Source: Calonectria ilicicola (lineage: Eukaryota; Ascomycota; Sordariomycetes; Hypocreales; Nectriaceae). From it: a stretch of 64,000 nt of DNA. The translations under genes and the position numbers were made by a program. The stretch is from contig CP085832.1 of the NCBI GenBank assembly GCA_020809705.1, forward strand, positions 1,364,001 through 1,428,000, read 5' to 3'. The notes beneath the pieces are model-generated. The model made no database searches, was not told the origin of the DNA, and saw only the letters and a program-made list of their open reading frames with translations. Shown one piece after another: positions 29,884 through 40,600 of this stretch (position 1 is the stretch's first letter; each line of letters starts with the position of its first letter).

Positions 29884-31602
29884 CTAGTAAAATCGCCATT
29901 TTGCCTTGTAATCTGGAGTCAGTTCCAGGTCGAGCACCAGTGCTCGCAATAGTTCAATTGGCATCGTGTTTGCCCTCAGAACCTTGTCATGGAACTCCTT
30001 CTCCCCAATGAGACCTTCTTCCAAAACCTCCTTCCGTAGTTCAAATATCTGCAGTGAGCCCAGCATGTATCCGACTTGGTAAAGTGGCGAATACTCTCCG
30101 GCAAAGGATCTGCGGACCTCGGCTTCAGCGTTGGACCTCTCGTGTCCTACCCAGTTAACGAGCAGGTCGACGCATTCCTGGGGAGTCATCTGGCCAAGAT
30201 GAAACTTGAGTGAGAAGATAATTCTGGCGCAACGGTGCATTCTCCAAAACATCGTCCCGATGCGGTCCTCCGGAGAGATGAAGAAGTCGCCCCTCTCCCA
30301 AAACAGGAGTTCCCAATACATGGCCCAGCCTTCGACGAAGAAAGGAGTGTCGAACATTTGACGATGGCTTTGGTGGCGCTCGCCCATGTAGAGCTGCAGC
30401 CTATGGCCAGGAATAAGCTCGTGGAAAGCGGTGGCACGCGAAAAATGTTTATTATTTCCCCTCATGACCATCTTCTTGAAATCGTGGCTCATGCTTGTTG
30501 TGGGGTATGAGACAATGATTTCTGGGCCACCGAGGAAGAATGGGGACTCTTTTTGTCGCTCCGCAGACATCATGAACATGCGATACGTCTCGTCGGAAAT
30601 CTTTGGTACTGTGACCAGATCGTGCTTTTGAACGAATGCTGTGCCTTCGCGTGCAAGTTGCAGAACCAATTGTGATTGTTGTCCGGGAGGAACGACTTGG
30701 TCCTTGACATATTCAAGAGCCGTTTTCCAAGCCTCGCCATAACCCAGTTCCTTAGAGGCAGTTATCATTTGAGCCTCACACCACTTGTATTTTTCTTCCG
30801 CCAACTTGATTAGTTCTTCCGGGGTGTAAGGAATCATTTCCGCCTCGAGTTCCACAAGAAGTCCATCTCTGCCGATAGGCTCTCCCACGATTTCCTCCTT
30901 GCTACCGGGCTTCAAGCCTGCCAGTTTAGCCTGGATGACTGAGATATAGTCCACAATAGCAGCATCTGCTTCACGCCACGGGGTTGTTGCCCACCAGTCA
31001 AACATTGGGTCGTATGAAGAGTAAAATCGATAAAAGTCGTGGAGATGCGCGCGAAGCTCATCAAGAATCTGAGTCGCCTTGTATGCGGCCTGTTTGCTTG
31101 CTCGAAGATCGCTGGCCTCAACTGCGTCTTGGGTCTGGCATACTTGGTGTCCGATTTTGCTAAGGGTCTCTGCCGTCTTTTCGCCTTCCATCATCTCCAC
31201 ATTCTGCCGCGATTCGCATAGTGATACTATAAGCGGTGCAAACGGAAGCAGCACAAAGGCTGCTTTTTGGGCTTTCTGATCTAGTTCTAGCTGTCGCTGT
31301 TCTCGCTTTAGGAAATTGCGAAGGAGAATGAAGTCCACCTTGTGTTGTTGTGAGAGATCATCAAAGGGAAGCTGAAATAATGATTCAAGTTCATCGGCAT
31401 AGTATCCCCCAACTCTTTCGTACTTCCTCGGGGAGATGCTGATATTGTAAAATTGCAGCAGGTCCCTTCGATCGGTTTGCACCCGTCGAATGCGATCTGG
31501 CATGGATTCAACTTCATCGGCAGCGAGCTTATCGGAGCCCGAGAGAGCGACCCAGGTGTCAATCATTTCTGATGAAAAGTCGACTGGCTGATGCTGAGAC
31601 AT
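29884..31602 (-). CDS. DUF885 family putative zinc metallohydrolase
   Basis: A single exon from the ATG at 31602 (context TCCACCATG) gives 572 residues. It matches DUF885, a family of predicted peptidase-like proteins of gluzincin character. The family signature is present: FHELIPGHRLQLYMGERH with the HExxxxH pair, followed ~25 residues later by FFVEGWAMYWE, supplying the probable third ligand Glu. Further family features are FDWWATTPW in the middle and a Tyr-rich C-terminus. There is no signal peptide or membrane segment, so a cytosolic enzyme is expected. The substrate is unknown. The length agrees with full-length family members. It ends 270 bases from the convergent coiled-coil gene. Confidence 0.87.
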   Translation of the reverse strand: MSQHQPVDFSSEMIDTWVALSGSDKLAADEVESMPDRIRRVQTDRRDLLQFYNISISPRKYERVGGYYADELESLFQLPFDDLSQQHKVDFILLRNFLKREQRQLELDQKAQKAAFVLLPFAPLIVSLCESRQNVEMMEGEKTAETLSKIGHQVCQTQDAVEASDLRASKQAAYKATQILDELRAHLHDFYRFYSSYDPMFDWWATTPWREADAAIVDYISVIQAKLAGLKPGSKEEIVGEPIGRDGLLVELEAEMIPYTPEELIKLAEEKYKWCEAQMITASKELGYGEAWKTALEYVKDQVVPPGQQSQLVLQLAREGTAFVQKHDLVTVPKISDETYRMFMMSAERQKESPFFLGGPEIIVSYPTTSMSHDFKKMVMRGNNKHFSRATAFHELIPGHRLQLYMGERHQSHRQMFDTPFFVEGWAMYWELLFWERGDFFISPEDRIGTMFWRMHRCARIIFSLKFHLGQMTPQECVDLLVNWVGHERSNAEAEVRRSFAGEYSPLYQVGYMLGSLQIFELRKEVLEEGLIGEKEFHDKVLRANTMPIELLRALVLDLELTPDYKAKWRFY

Positions 31603-33551
31603 GGTGGATTTGATGAAATATCTATTAGTTCGTATGTAAGCTAGTTTGAAAATCAAGGAAAGAAGAACTTGAGAGATGAGGGGAAGTTCATGGAGTATTA
31701 TGCATTTTAAGCTCCGATCCGTTTCTCCAAAACGGCCTTTCCTCGCTGGGATTGTGCAGGATAATCAGCTGCCCAATTGATCCAGGAACAAGAAACTGTG
31801 GAGCATTGGCGGATGAATGCCGATCAATTGAAGCCAATTGCGCGGTTCCCCAGAATTGATATGACATAGTTGCGCACTCCATATGTACTGATAAGGCAGC
31901 AGATCCTAGCCGTAGTATCGGCAGGTGGCCGACAAGAGCGAGCTCTCAGCGTTTGGTTTCTAGCAGAACCAAGGGCCAGGGTCACAAAGAAAGGCTAATG
32001 TGCGATAAAAAAAAAAGTCGGAAACCGATCCCGACATACAAAAGTACCTAGATATCAACCGACACGAGACAAATGTGATAGGCCAACGATGGAGGACGTG
32101 GCCTGACTCCAAGGAGTCGGTCGAGTCTACCCGTTTGAGGCTAGCCATTCCAACCGTGTCTTTCTCATGATACAAGGATGAAACCTGTGTTCAAAAGTCT
32201 GATGGCCAGCGACAGCCGTAAATTGGTTTTTTTTTTTGTTACACATATTCATTCATTAGCCCGCCACCAGAACCTACATTACACAACACCTGTTTATTTT
32301 CGTAGTGAGCGGTGAAAACCTCAAACAAGCTTGGAGCTCAATCTGAACACAACATCTAGCTGATGCAATATCACATTAATCCGATAAAGAGACAAATAAG
32401 CACTGTAGGCGAACAAAATTTCACATAAGTCGATTGAGAATCTATTGAATAACAATGAGTCGGACATGCTAGTTGGGGGAAATGCCCAAACAATAAAGGA
32501 AAGAAAGTGGCAGTAAGTGCATTTTTTCGCAAAATTACAGGAAATAGGGATTGTCCAATTGAATAGAACACTTGCTATATGAGCTTCACTATTGATTAGC
32601 GTAGAATTTAGATAGAACGGCCTGGTATGCTGGCTTACATGGTGCTTACGAAGGGTGGTCGAGCTAATCAGTCCACTGTACAGAGAGCAGACTACTTTAG
32701 GCAAAAGCAGAAGACCCGGTTTCCCGATGCAGAGTTCAAGATTACGACGACGTTGCGTTATTATCCGCCGTCTCCTCACTCCAAAGGATTAGGGTTTGCA
32801 GTCCATACATGGAATCAGAGGAGATATTGCTGCAAAATAAATTGTATGGCTATGCATAAATATTCCACATTGATACTCTTTCGAGCCAAAAAGCGCCGGA
32901 TTGACAAGGTCTCATGATGGCTTGTTTCGTCTGGCAAGCTCCGTTTAAAAATGATTGGGTTAGGCGTATTCTGATTTGACATGCAGATACATGATTCAGC
33001 ATCGTGCCCAAAGAAAAGAAGCCCAACTACACACAAGATTTCAGGACCCAGTGTGCGCTGTGAGAATCGCGTGCACAGGCGAATTTATGTCAATGCTGTC
33101 ATCATTACTCACTCCTATTTATTCATGCACGAGCTAAGAATGAAACAAGAAGCATTGATGTCTTTTGTTCCTGTCTCAAGCCCCACACGGCCGTTTGCAT
33201 TCTCGGGATCAGCGCTCTGTCATGCACTATAAGCGCTATTCCTTAGCGGGGGTGCATCACTAACATAGCCCCGCCTATAGCGCATGCGTCCCCTGGAGCT
33301 CTGTGGAGGGCCGCTCCTCCAAGGCCACTAAACCCCGCCAACCCGACGCTCGTGGCTGTGTTTCATGATAACCGCAACCAGCTGAAGCTTCAGCTGCGTC
33401 ATCACGAACGCTCCTCTCGCACGCGCGCTCGTTTCTTTTTTTTTTCGTCTTGTTTTTCCGTCCTCACCCTCCCTTCCCTTCTGGCGTGCGCGTCGGCTCC
33501 GTGACATGCTCTCAGCTCCGCGCCGCTGGCCGCCATGACACTTCGTCCACC
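31603..33551. other. Intergenic: two divergent promoters
   Basis: No gene is supported in 1.9 kb. The part before the ankyrin gene (33430-33480) has a long pyrimidine tract with a run of T, typical of fungal core promoters. Two uORFs begin at 33506 and 33535. Confidence 0.55.
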
Positions 33552-33553
33552 AT
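33506..33553 (+). promoter_or_regulatory. Two chained uORFs ahead of the ankyrin gene
   Basis: uORF1 starts at 33506 and encodes MLSAPRRWPP; its TGA overlaps the ATG of uORF2 as ATGA (33535-33538). uORF2 encodes MTLRPP; in the spliced mRNA its TGA overlaps the main ATG, again as ATGA. The layout would suit termination-reinitiation control. Confidence 0.6.
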
Positions 33554-34315
33554 GTGAGTCCTTGTCTCTAAAAGCTGTCCGCTTCGCAAGCTAATGGCCC
33601 GCTCCGCAGGATTGAGCCGTCGATCCGTATCCGCCGGGCTATCCACGCCGACGATGCCACTCTCCTACGCCGAATCCTCAAGTCACACCCTTCGCTCGTT
33701 CACAACCCCGATTCCTCCCCCTCCGGACTATCCAACTCGAACCTCCATCTCGCAGCGTCGCTGGGCCACCGAGACATATGCGCTGTGCTCCTTGAGGCTG
33801 GCCACGAGGAGCCATGCCCTGCCCTCAACGAGCACCACCAGACGGCGCTGATGCTCGCCTCAAGCGCGGGCCATACCGAAGTAGTACACCTGTTATGCGA
33901 GAAAGACAACTCCTGTATCCTCCGCCGCGACGTCCGCGGGCGGGACGCCGTGATGGAGGCCAGTCTCGGCGGGCACGACACCATCCTCCAGCTGCTGCTG
34001 ACGTACGTCCCTGGAGGACCCTATGACGCAGTGCGCCGTGCAGATGTCGAAGGAAACACGGCCCTGCACTTTGCAAGTGGCAACGGAAACCTCCTCGTTC
34101 TGCGTACGCTGCTGGCCGCGGGTGCCGACATTGAGAAGCGCAACATCTGGAACTGGACACCCGCCGCGTACAGTGCCACAGTCCAGGCCGAAGTGTACCT
34201 AAAGGGATTGGTGTCCGAAGTAGGCAAGCGGCAGCAACTTAAGAGGGAGGCAGAGGTAGCAGCCAAAAAGGGCGCTGGCCTTCGTGTTGTTGAGACGCAC
34301 AGCGACGGTGAATGA
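33552..34315 (+). CDS. Ankyrin-repeat protein with start codon split by an intron
   Basis: Exons 33552-33553 (AT only) and 33610-34315 give 235 residues. The 56-nt intron has GTGAGT, a GCTAAT branch site and CCGCAG. Splicing makes CCACCATGATTGAG, an excellent start context, and the protein MIEPSIRIRRAIHADDATLL. No other in-frame ATG exists before the second ankyrin repeat. Repeats are visible at LSNSNLHLAASLGHRDIC, HHQTALMLASSAGHTEVV, GRDAVMEASLGGHDTIL, and GNTALHFASGNGNLLVL with AAGADIEKRN, i.e. about four to five. The C-terminal 40 residues are charged helix. The fold suggests a protein-interaction adaptor, resembling small fungal ankyrin proteins that begin MIEPSIRIRRA. Partner and function are unknown. 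Confidence 0.78.
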
Positions 34316-35161
34316 ATGAATGCACGCTGCAATTGAACGTTTGGCAGGGATTTTGAAGGAACAGAGGCCACGGGATATCTGCACCCATGCAGCTACCCGA
34401 TATAGCAGTTGCTCTACTTCGCATGAGCGCTGATTGGAACGCAAGACTAGAGACTGCATGGTGTCTCACTCTCGCGGCTGTGACTGAGCACCGATTGTGG
34501 ACTAGCCCGAGACCACCTCTGAATTGACGTGTTTTACGAATTGCTGCCACGTTGTGATGAGTACGTGATTGAAAGTTGTAGAGCCCTTGTGATTGATTCC
34601 CTTCCTTCATCGAGGGGCATGTTTGCCAGACCACGAGTTTCCCATTCAATGCTATACCAGTAGATGACCACCCGAGTCAAGAGCCAAACATTCCTTCCAC
34701 CTTGGTCGGGGATGGTCAAATGATCAGCCAACGTCTGTGCAGTGACTCCGCAGCATCTGAAGAGTCTGAATTGCAACACTCACAAATCATATGTTTGACT
34801 ACCAGTAGCAATGACGTTTTCATCATGGTACTACTGCGATATTACACCATGTGCTATCCATCTTCAAACTCGTGAAGATGCTAGAAGTTGAATTGGTGAA
34901 TCATCACCGTACAAATTGTCCCCGTGGGGGAAATGGGCCGAGAACTCCGAAGATCTGACGGTGAACTCGGAAGACTTGAAGACTGAATGATAGTATCTGA
35001 ATCATCATCGCAAAGATACTTCATCACATCTTCTGCTGCAGTTCTCTTCGCTTCACAATGCAAGCTTCTCTTAGCAACTGTCCCAGTATCTTCAAATCGG
35101 TTCCGCCTCGTTTCTCAAATTAGTATAAAAGGCCTCCGCAAGATTCGCCTCCTCGAACCTC
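34316..35161. other. Intergenic
   Basis: No coding region is supported. The right end carries TATAAAA at 35124-35130. Confidence 0.55.
35124..35130 (+). promoter_or_regulatory. TATA-box candidate (TATAAAA)
   Basis: Only 32-38 bases before the ATG at 35162, implying a very short leader for the small acidic protein gene. Confidence 0.5.
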
Positions 35162-35796
35162 ATGTCTGGCGCTTCTCCCCCGAGTCGTAGGATAATCGAG
35201 GTTGAAGCCGGTATCCTCCCGCCGCCAGCTACGAGGCTTGTCATAACCCAGCATCTGAGGGCCACCGACGATCCACCTTTCTGGGCCTGGATCATCGTTG
35301 GGGCATTCTTCGACGCGGAAGACAACATCATTTGGAGCACCGAGATATTTGCTGGCCATTTGGACATTGAACTGGAATCCGACGACGAGAGCGGCAGTGA
35401 CAGCTCCGGCATCAGCGACTCAGAGACCCAGTCTGGCAGCAGACGGGGATCAGACGTCTGGGATTCAGAGTCGAGTGAGTCTTGACTCCACGATGGGACG
35501 GCATTGCAATAATTGACTGCAATCATGGCCTATAAAATCCTGGGTTTGCATTCTGCTGACTTCGGGCAGTCGTCCGGTTCTCTCATTCTCATCCTTCCCA
35601 GGGAAACGCTTTTGGCTCGCATCGTCAACCGCAGGCGACACTTCAGCAACACTTTAGTTCGTCGCAGGCAGTCACTTCGATACTGCCTCCAAGCTCTTGG
35701 GATCCTACTCGCCAGGGTCCGGTACCAGGTCATTGGCAAGCTACGTTCAACCCAGAGCTTCGTCGCTGGGTTCACACTTGGCAGCCTTTCCGTTAA
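35162..35796 (+). CDS. Small acidic Ser-rich protein, unknown function
   Basis: Exons 35162-35474 and 35570-35796 with a 95-nt intron (GTGAGT, CTGAC branch, GGCAG) give 179 residues. Without splicing the frame ends nine bases after the donor. The N-terminal ~70 residues look folded (PPFWAWIIVGAFFDAEDN, IIWSTEIFAGHLDIELE), followed by an acidic Ser/Asp tract. The second exon is Ser/Gln-rich and ends in a Trp-rich segment (PVPGHWQATFNPELRRWVHTW). There is no signal peptide and no recognised family. Its stop lies only 25 bases before the next ATG; an alternative intron (35792-35864) would fuse the two genes in phase. A TATAAAA (35531-35537) lies inside its intron. Confidence 0.5.
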
Positions 35797-35821
35797 GTAG
35801 ATCATCTCTTCTAACCACGCA

Positions 35822-36535
35822 ATGTCTGGTGGATGGAACCCCATGACGGGGCGGGATTCCACAGGAACTCTTCCCGCGTTTTCCCCTGCGGGTGGTCCTG
35901 TCCCGACTCAGGGTCAGCCCTATATACCCCATTTTGGAGGGCCTGGCTATAACTTTGGCACAGTTCCGCAGCAGGCTTATGTGGCTCTTTCGGCCATGAG
36001 CCAGCTTCTCCCTGTTCAAATGCCCAATGCTGGGTTCCAAACGCCGCTCACCTTCGCTGTCCAGCCCAACGGGACAGGCAACGTTCTGCCACGACAGCCT
36101 CAGCCAGTCCCAAACATTGACCCTTCGATGCCGGCCGCTCAGATGACCAACTCGTCGGGTGGCGTGGGCTGCGAGCCTGGCTATAACTACTTCTTCCCTC
36201 CTGAGCACACGAAGATGCACATCTTCAAGAGCGAGTTGCCCCCCTGGACGCTACCTACCAACGCGCAGATACCGTTCATGGCGTCTCACGTTCCTTGCCA
36301 TATCACGTTTGCGGAGCTGCTCGCTGGGTTCGGGTGCACCAACCCGACGCCCAAGAAGAACAAGTGCTTCGAGATTACGAATGGGGGCAACGGCAAGTGG
36401 TACAAAGGATGGAGTTTTGGAGGGGAAGATAAGGACACCTTGAAAATGACTCTGAAGGAAGTCGGATGGGATAAAACCCGAAGTGGACTCCCCAATGAGA
36501 AGCCCGTTGTTTGCGTGTGGTTTTGTAGAAGCTGA
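35822..36535 (+). CDS. Conserved fungal protein with Gly/Pro-rich N-terminus, unknown function
   Basis: A single exon from the ATG at 35822 gives 237 residues. The first ~110 residues are low-complexity Gly/Pro/Gln. The C-terminal ~120 residues form a compact domain starting GYNYFFPPEHTKMHIFKS, with PCHITFAELLAGFGCTNP, NGGNGKWYKGWSFGGEDKD and VGWDKTRSGLPNEKPVV. I recognise this as a recurring, unnamed domain in proteins of plant- and insect-associated ascomycetes; no activity is known. There is no signal peptide. It is either a separate gene, with a possible promoter TATA box at 35531 inside its neighbour's intron, or the last exon of a 401-residue fusion with the preceding frame. Confidence 0.72.
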   Translation: MSGGWNPMTGRDSTGTLPAFSPAGGPVPTQGQPYIPHFGGPGYNFGTVPQQAYVALSAMSQLLPVQMPNAGFQTPLTFAVQPNGTGNVLPRQPQPVPNIDPSMPAAQMTNSSGGVGCEPGYNYFFPPEHTKMHIFKSELPPWTLPTNAQIPFMASHVPCHITFAELLAGFGCTNPTPKKNKCFEITNGGNGKWYKGWSFGGEDKDTLKMTLKEVGWDKTRSGLPNEKPVVCVWFCRS

Positions 36536-37299
36536 ATGGCTTCTCCTTCTTCTTCTGTTTTTCTTTTCTTTCCTCATAGAAGACTACACAATGGAAGGAA
36601 AGTCACCAGGCTGGTGGTGTAGTCAAATGAGGATACCTACAGGCTTGTAAATTGATCAAATGCACGGGAGTGGGAATGGCAAAGAGGATTGAATGACCGA
36701 CTAGGCAGATCATAATTGTAGTCAGATTATAATGAGAGGACGCTTTGTTTGTGCAGCATATTAAATGGGCTCCTAGTTCCTTCGCCTTAAAATAGGGAAT
36801 AGCGATAGTCACGAGGGGATCGTCTGGATCAACACGTCGGTGTGATCATCTCTCTTCATGAGCAGGATCACAATGGCCGACTTCCAAATGAGCGGTCTGT
36901 TTTCTTTTCTATAGTTGTAAGTAGGTTGTGCGCAAGAGGTGTAACATAATGACCTAGACACTGGCATTCCTCGATGTTTCAGCCAAAATCCATTGGAATG
37001 CACCGTGGATAAATACGTACAAAGATCAACGCTATCCAGGCGTTGCGATAGCATCATGCAATCCCCTATTGGTTTTCTACAATTGGAATCTGAAACTTTG
37101 GAAGCTTTTGTTAACACCATCTCAACCATGACAGCATAGTGACATATACTGCCATTCCTCCAGAGATGCGGTCGCAACGTCCTTAAAAAGGAGGCCAGGC
37201 TCCAAAATTGTAGGTTGTCGTCCTACCCCGCCCGCCCTTTATCCATCACCCGATCACCGGGAGGCTGCCTCATCAATTATTAAGTTCCCTTCAACAAAA
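36536..37299. other. Intergenic
   Basis: No gene is supported; an open minus frame at 36809-37177 lacks any recognisable feature. A CCGCCC-rich stretch lies near 37230. Confidence 0.5.
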
Positions 37300-37641
37300 A
37301 TGCTCAGTTCCGGCAATGCTCTGGTCTTGCTGGCCATTTTCAGCGCAGTCATTACCAACGCCTCAAATTTAGGCCATACTACGAGAAAAGAAACGTCTTG
37401 TTCGCCCGGGAACTCATTAGAGGGTGGTACAAGCCTTGATCCTTATGAGCACTTTGCAAGCAACGACCCCGATGAATGCTTCGCTGCTTGTCATTCTGAT
37501 ATAACTTGTACTACTTGGGAATTTTTGGGAGGTCATACCTGCAAGCTCTTCGCTGCACCCCTTGTTAGCGTCTACATCAAGGGTACGGGTACGAGCGATT
37601 TTTTCGGTGCATGGGATTGCGAACCACAAATCCCTAGCTAG
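37300..37641 (+). CDS. Secreted small cysteine-rich protein, PAN/apple-like
   Basis: A single exon of 113 residues. A signal peptide is clear (MLSSGNALVLLAIFSAVITNAS). The mature part has six Cys (SC, EC, AC, TC, TC, DC), arranged as in a short PAN/apple domain: DPDECFAACHSDITCTTWEF followed by GHTCKLF. PAN modules bind proteins or carbohydrates. The small size, secretion and Cys content make it a candidate effector or surface protein; this is inference. It stands alone at the left edge of a long gene-free stretch. Confidence 0.72.
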   Translation: MLSSGNALVLLAIFSAVITNASNLGHTTRKETSCSPGNSLEGGTSLDPYEHFASNDPDECFAACHSDITCTTWEFLGGHTCKLFAAPLVSVYIKGTGTSDFFGAWDCEPQIPS

Positions 37642-40600
37642 CTTTTGTGCATACATAACATCCACCAGATGCAACATTTTTTCGCCCAACACAGAAACCA
37701 GCGCTTCGATTAGCTCTTGGTACATTACAATGACAATTGATTTCACCTACCTGCAGTGCATATTCGATGGGGCTCTATCGTTACTGGCTGAGAACACGCT
37801 GCAAACTTGGCCAGCATGCATTCACGCCTATTGGATAATTCACCACACGATCTTAAGCAAAAGATCAAAAGAATGAATCTATGGGATATAGGTTATTCTT
37901 GTCGGTTTATTTGAGGGATTAGAATTGTTTGGGTGGTCGTTTTCGATCAATGATTGGATCATCACAACCAAGTCAGGTTTGCTTCAAAGCTCAGATTTTC
38001 CACTCATCCACTTCACCACCGACTTCATAGGAAGGGAGGATCTCTCGGCTTTTCAGGCGTTGTATAAACGAAATATTTTTACGAGTATATTCACGTTAGA
38101 AATTTAGTGTTTGTCTTTGGACAACTTCGTAATGGAATACATTAACACCGGATTGTGGGTGCGGCATAGGGTAGGAGGCCGCAGAAATGAGAAACATGGT
38201 ACAAACCGCTCGCTACCATCCCATCATCCATGTCTTTTGTCTAAATCTTAGTGCCCTTATGAGTAAGGGACGTTAAAAATCCGACCTCTGAGTTCTATGA
38301 CGATGTCGTTTTTCAGCCTGCTACGATTAACCTTTTGGGCACTTTTCATTCATACACTCCCTGCTCAAGTTTCCTATCCCGTAGGTATCAGCGTTGGATT
38401 GACAAAATATCTTCGGCTTGAGTGAATTTCTTGTTCATATGTGACGCTAAAAACCATGTCGAGAACCAGAATAGTGGACCGTTGCTCAATTCCAGTCGTA
38501 TCTCAGGATGGCATCCACAAGATGAACTGTCGCCATTACAGATGAATCCACCCTCAACAGTTGACATCAGTAACGGTTGCGTGGCGATGAAACCTCAACG
38601 GTGTGTAAATGATGACTCTGGGTCCTTGATACAGTTTGCTGGCGCCATCCAAGGGTTTCTCGGATGTCATGCGGTGCTTCGCCCGGCGTGCCCGAGTTGT
38701 CTGATTTCTTTTCTCATGCCGAGCATCCGGAGGGTGTGAATTCTGGCTTGAATATGAGGCAATTTCATGTCCATTCACACTAAGATGGAGAGGTTGTTGC
38801 CCCCGTCGCTGACATTTCATGTAGCTAAAATGTTGAAAGCTAGATTATGGACTCTGGAAGGGCGCCACTGCGGCAAACGTTTACATGCCATATTCCGGAG
38901 CCTAACCCGAATAGTCTATAGGACTAGGCAGCATTTTAAAAAAGATTCGAGCCCTAGAATCAACCTTCTTTTCTTGGGATGGTTGATTTGGATAGAATTG
39001 CGGAAACACTTTGATGCTCAGGGGCTTCGGCGAGACCGGGGAATTTTGCCCTAATGTGAGGGATGCAGTAGCTCACAAGGATTTGGCTAGAGAATTCAAT
39101 AGTCCAAGTGTCTAAATCTACGTCAAATTAGCTGTTACAAGAAATAATCATTTGATGAATTTTCGGAACATGGTAGGATCGCGGTAGGATCAAATCCAAT
39201 TTGGAAACTCGCAGACTTGAATTGAGATGAGCAAGACGAATCACCTCCCATGTAATGATATTTCCACCTGACACAACGGTAACGCGAGTCGCCAGCATAC
39301 GGCCCTGTAATGGGGGTTTGAGATACTGGTCAGATGAGGCTCAACCATTTTCATGTTTGTCCTTTCTTTTTCGCTTGTCTTCCTATCAGGATACGAGGTT
39401 AGGGTGTGGAGCCTTTTTGGTGGCACGAGGCACGTCTGAGGTCAATTGCAGAACCTGGACCGGTCGATTGGAGTGCCTCGGCAGTGAAAACTGCACAAAT
39501 ATGATGTAATTGGCGAAAACGGCCAAACAGTGAGCTGATTCCGTTTTGGCCTCTGGCTCTTGGCAGCGGCAACCAGCCCGTCCAGCGAGGTTGGGTCCGG
39601 GCCACCCTAGTCTCCCTAGCAGGCTTTGGTTCCCTTCCCCAACCCTTAGTGAGAAGATCCCCACAAACTCGGCATATTGTCCCCACCAGACGCTACACGC
39701 CAATTCCAGGCAACACAATTCTTGCAGTCGGGACTGGCTGGAAGGGTACAGAATGTAGCTGCCTGGAGGCCATGTGGGCAGGGGGGCCCATCTTGGGGCA
39801 AAATGCAACGTCGTGCGGCTCTGAAAGTGGATATTGGGCTGGCGCGACGCTATTATGACGGAGAAGAGTATCCGTCTGGAAATGCAACACGGCTGTCGCT
39901 AATGGAGAGAGTGAACCCGGCTGAACATCAATGGGCTGTCACATTATTCCACCAAGTGTCCAAGCCGAAAAGGCGGAGCGAGGTTGACATGACATGAGGC
40001 ATTTGGTTATTGGTCACGGTTGGGGCTGGACGAGAAGATTGTTTGAGATGCAATGGCCGTGGCAAACTGCAAGTCCATTGGCTGTCCACGGCTCTGTGAG
40101 GGCAAGATCCGAGACAAAGAAGCCCAGCACTTTTAGAAAGCTTGCATCTCATCAGACACGCTCTGTGAAAAAATTCCCGTGGACTTGGTTCTCAGGTGTC
40201 CTGCAACTCATAGAAAATCAAACGCTTGGTCCGTCTCAAATTTGCGATAATCCTTGAACCGAATCCTTTCTCCGAGTAGGCGAGTTCAAGATATTGACCT
40301 GTCAACGCCGCACTAGGTCCAAACACGACCAAGGAAAGAATTTTTTGTTTTCGTAAATTAACCCTGGCAGACCGCCTCTAGCTCTGAAAATCATCGAGCA
40401 TGTCTTCCCTGTCTTGGCAGCGAGACAGGATTTTTCTTTGTTACACACCCTGGTTAAGCGCGCTCCAATCCCAAGGTTCTGACCACACATAACCACCCCA
40501 TGATGAGTGATACCCTCCCTCCACCTCGCGCCATTGAGCTCCACGTTTGCCCCCCGCTTTATTAAACCACTTCCACGAGGTTTGCCGCGTTAGGCTTTGG

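Noticed and set aside
35513..35800. Open frame of 95 codons between the two small genes
   Set aside because: It starts inside the intron at a TATA box and runs in a different frame from the in-phase second exon of the acidic protein.
35530..35862. Minus-strand open frame of 110 codons
   Set aside because: No domain, and it overlaps the better supported plus-strand exons.
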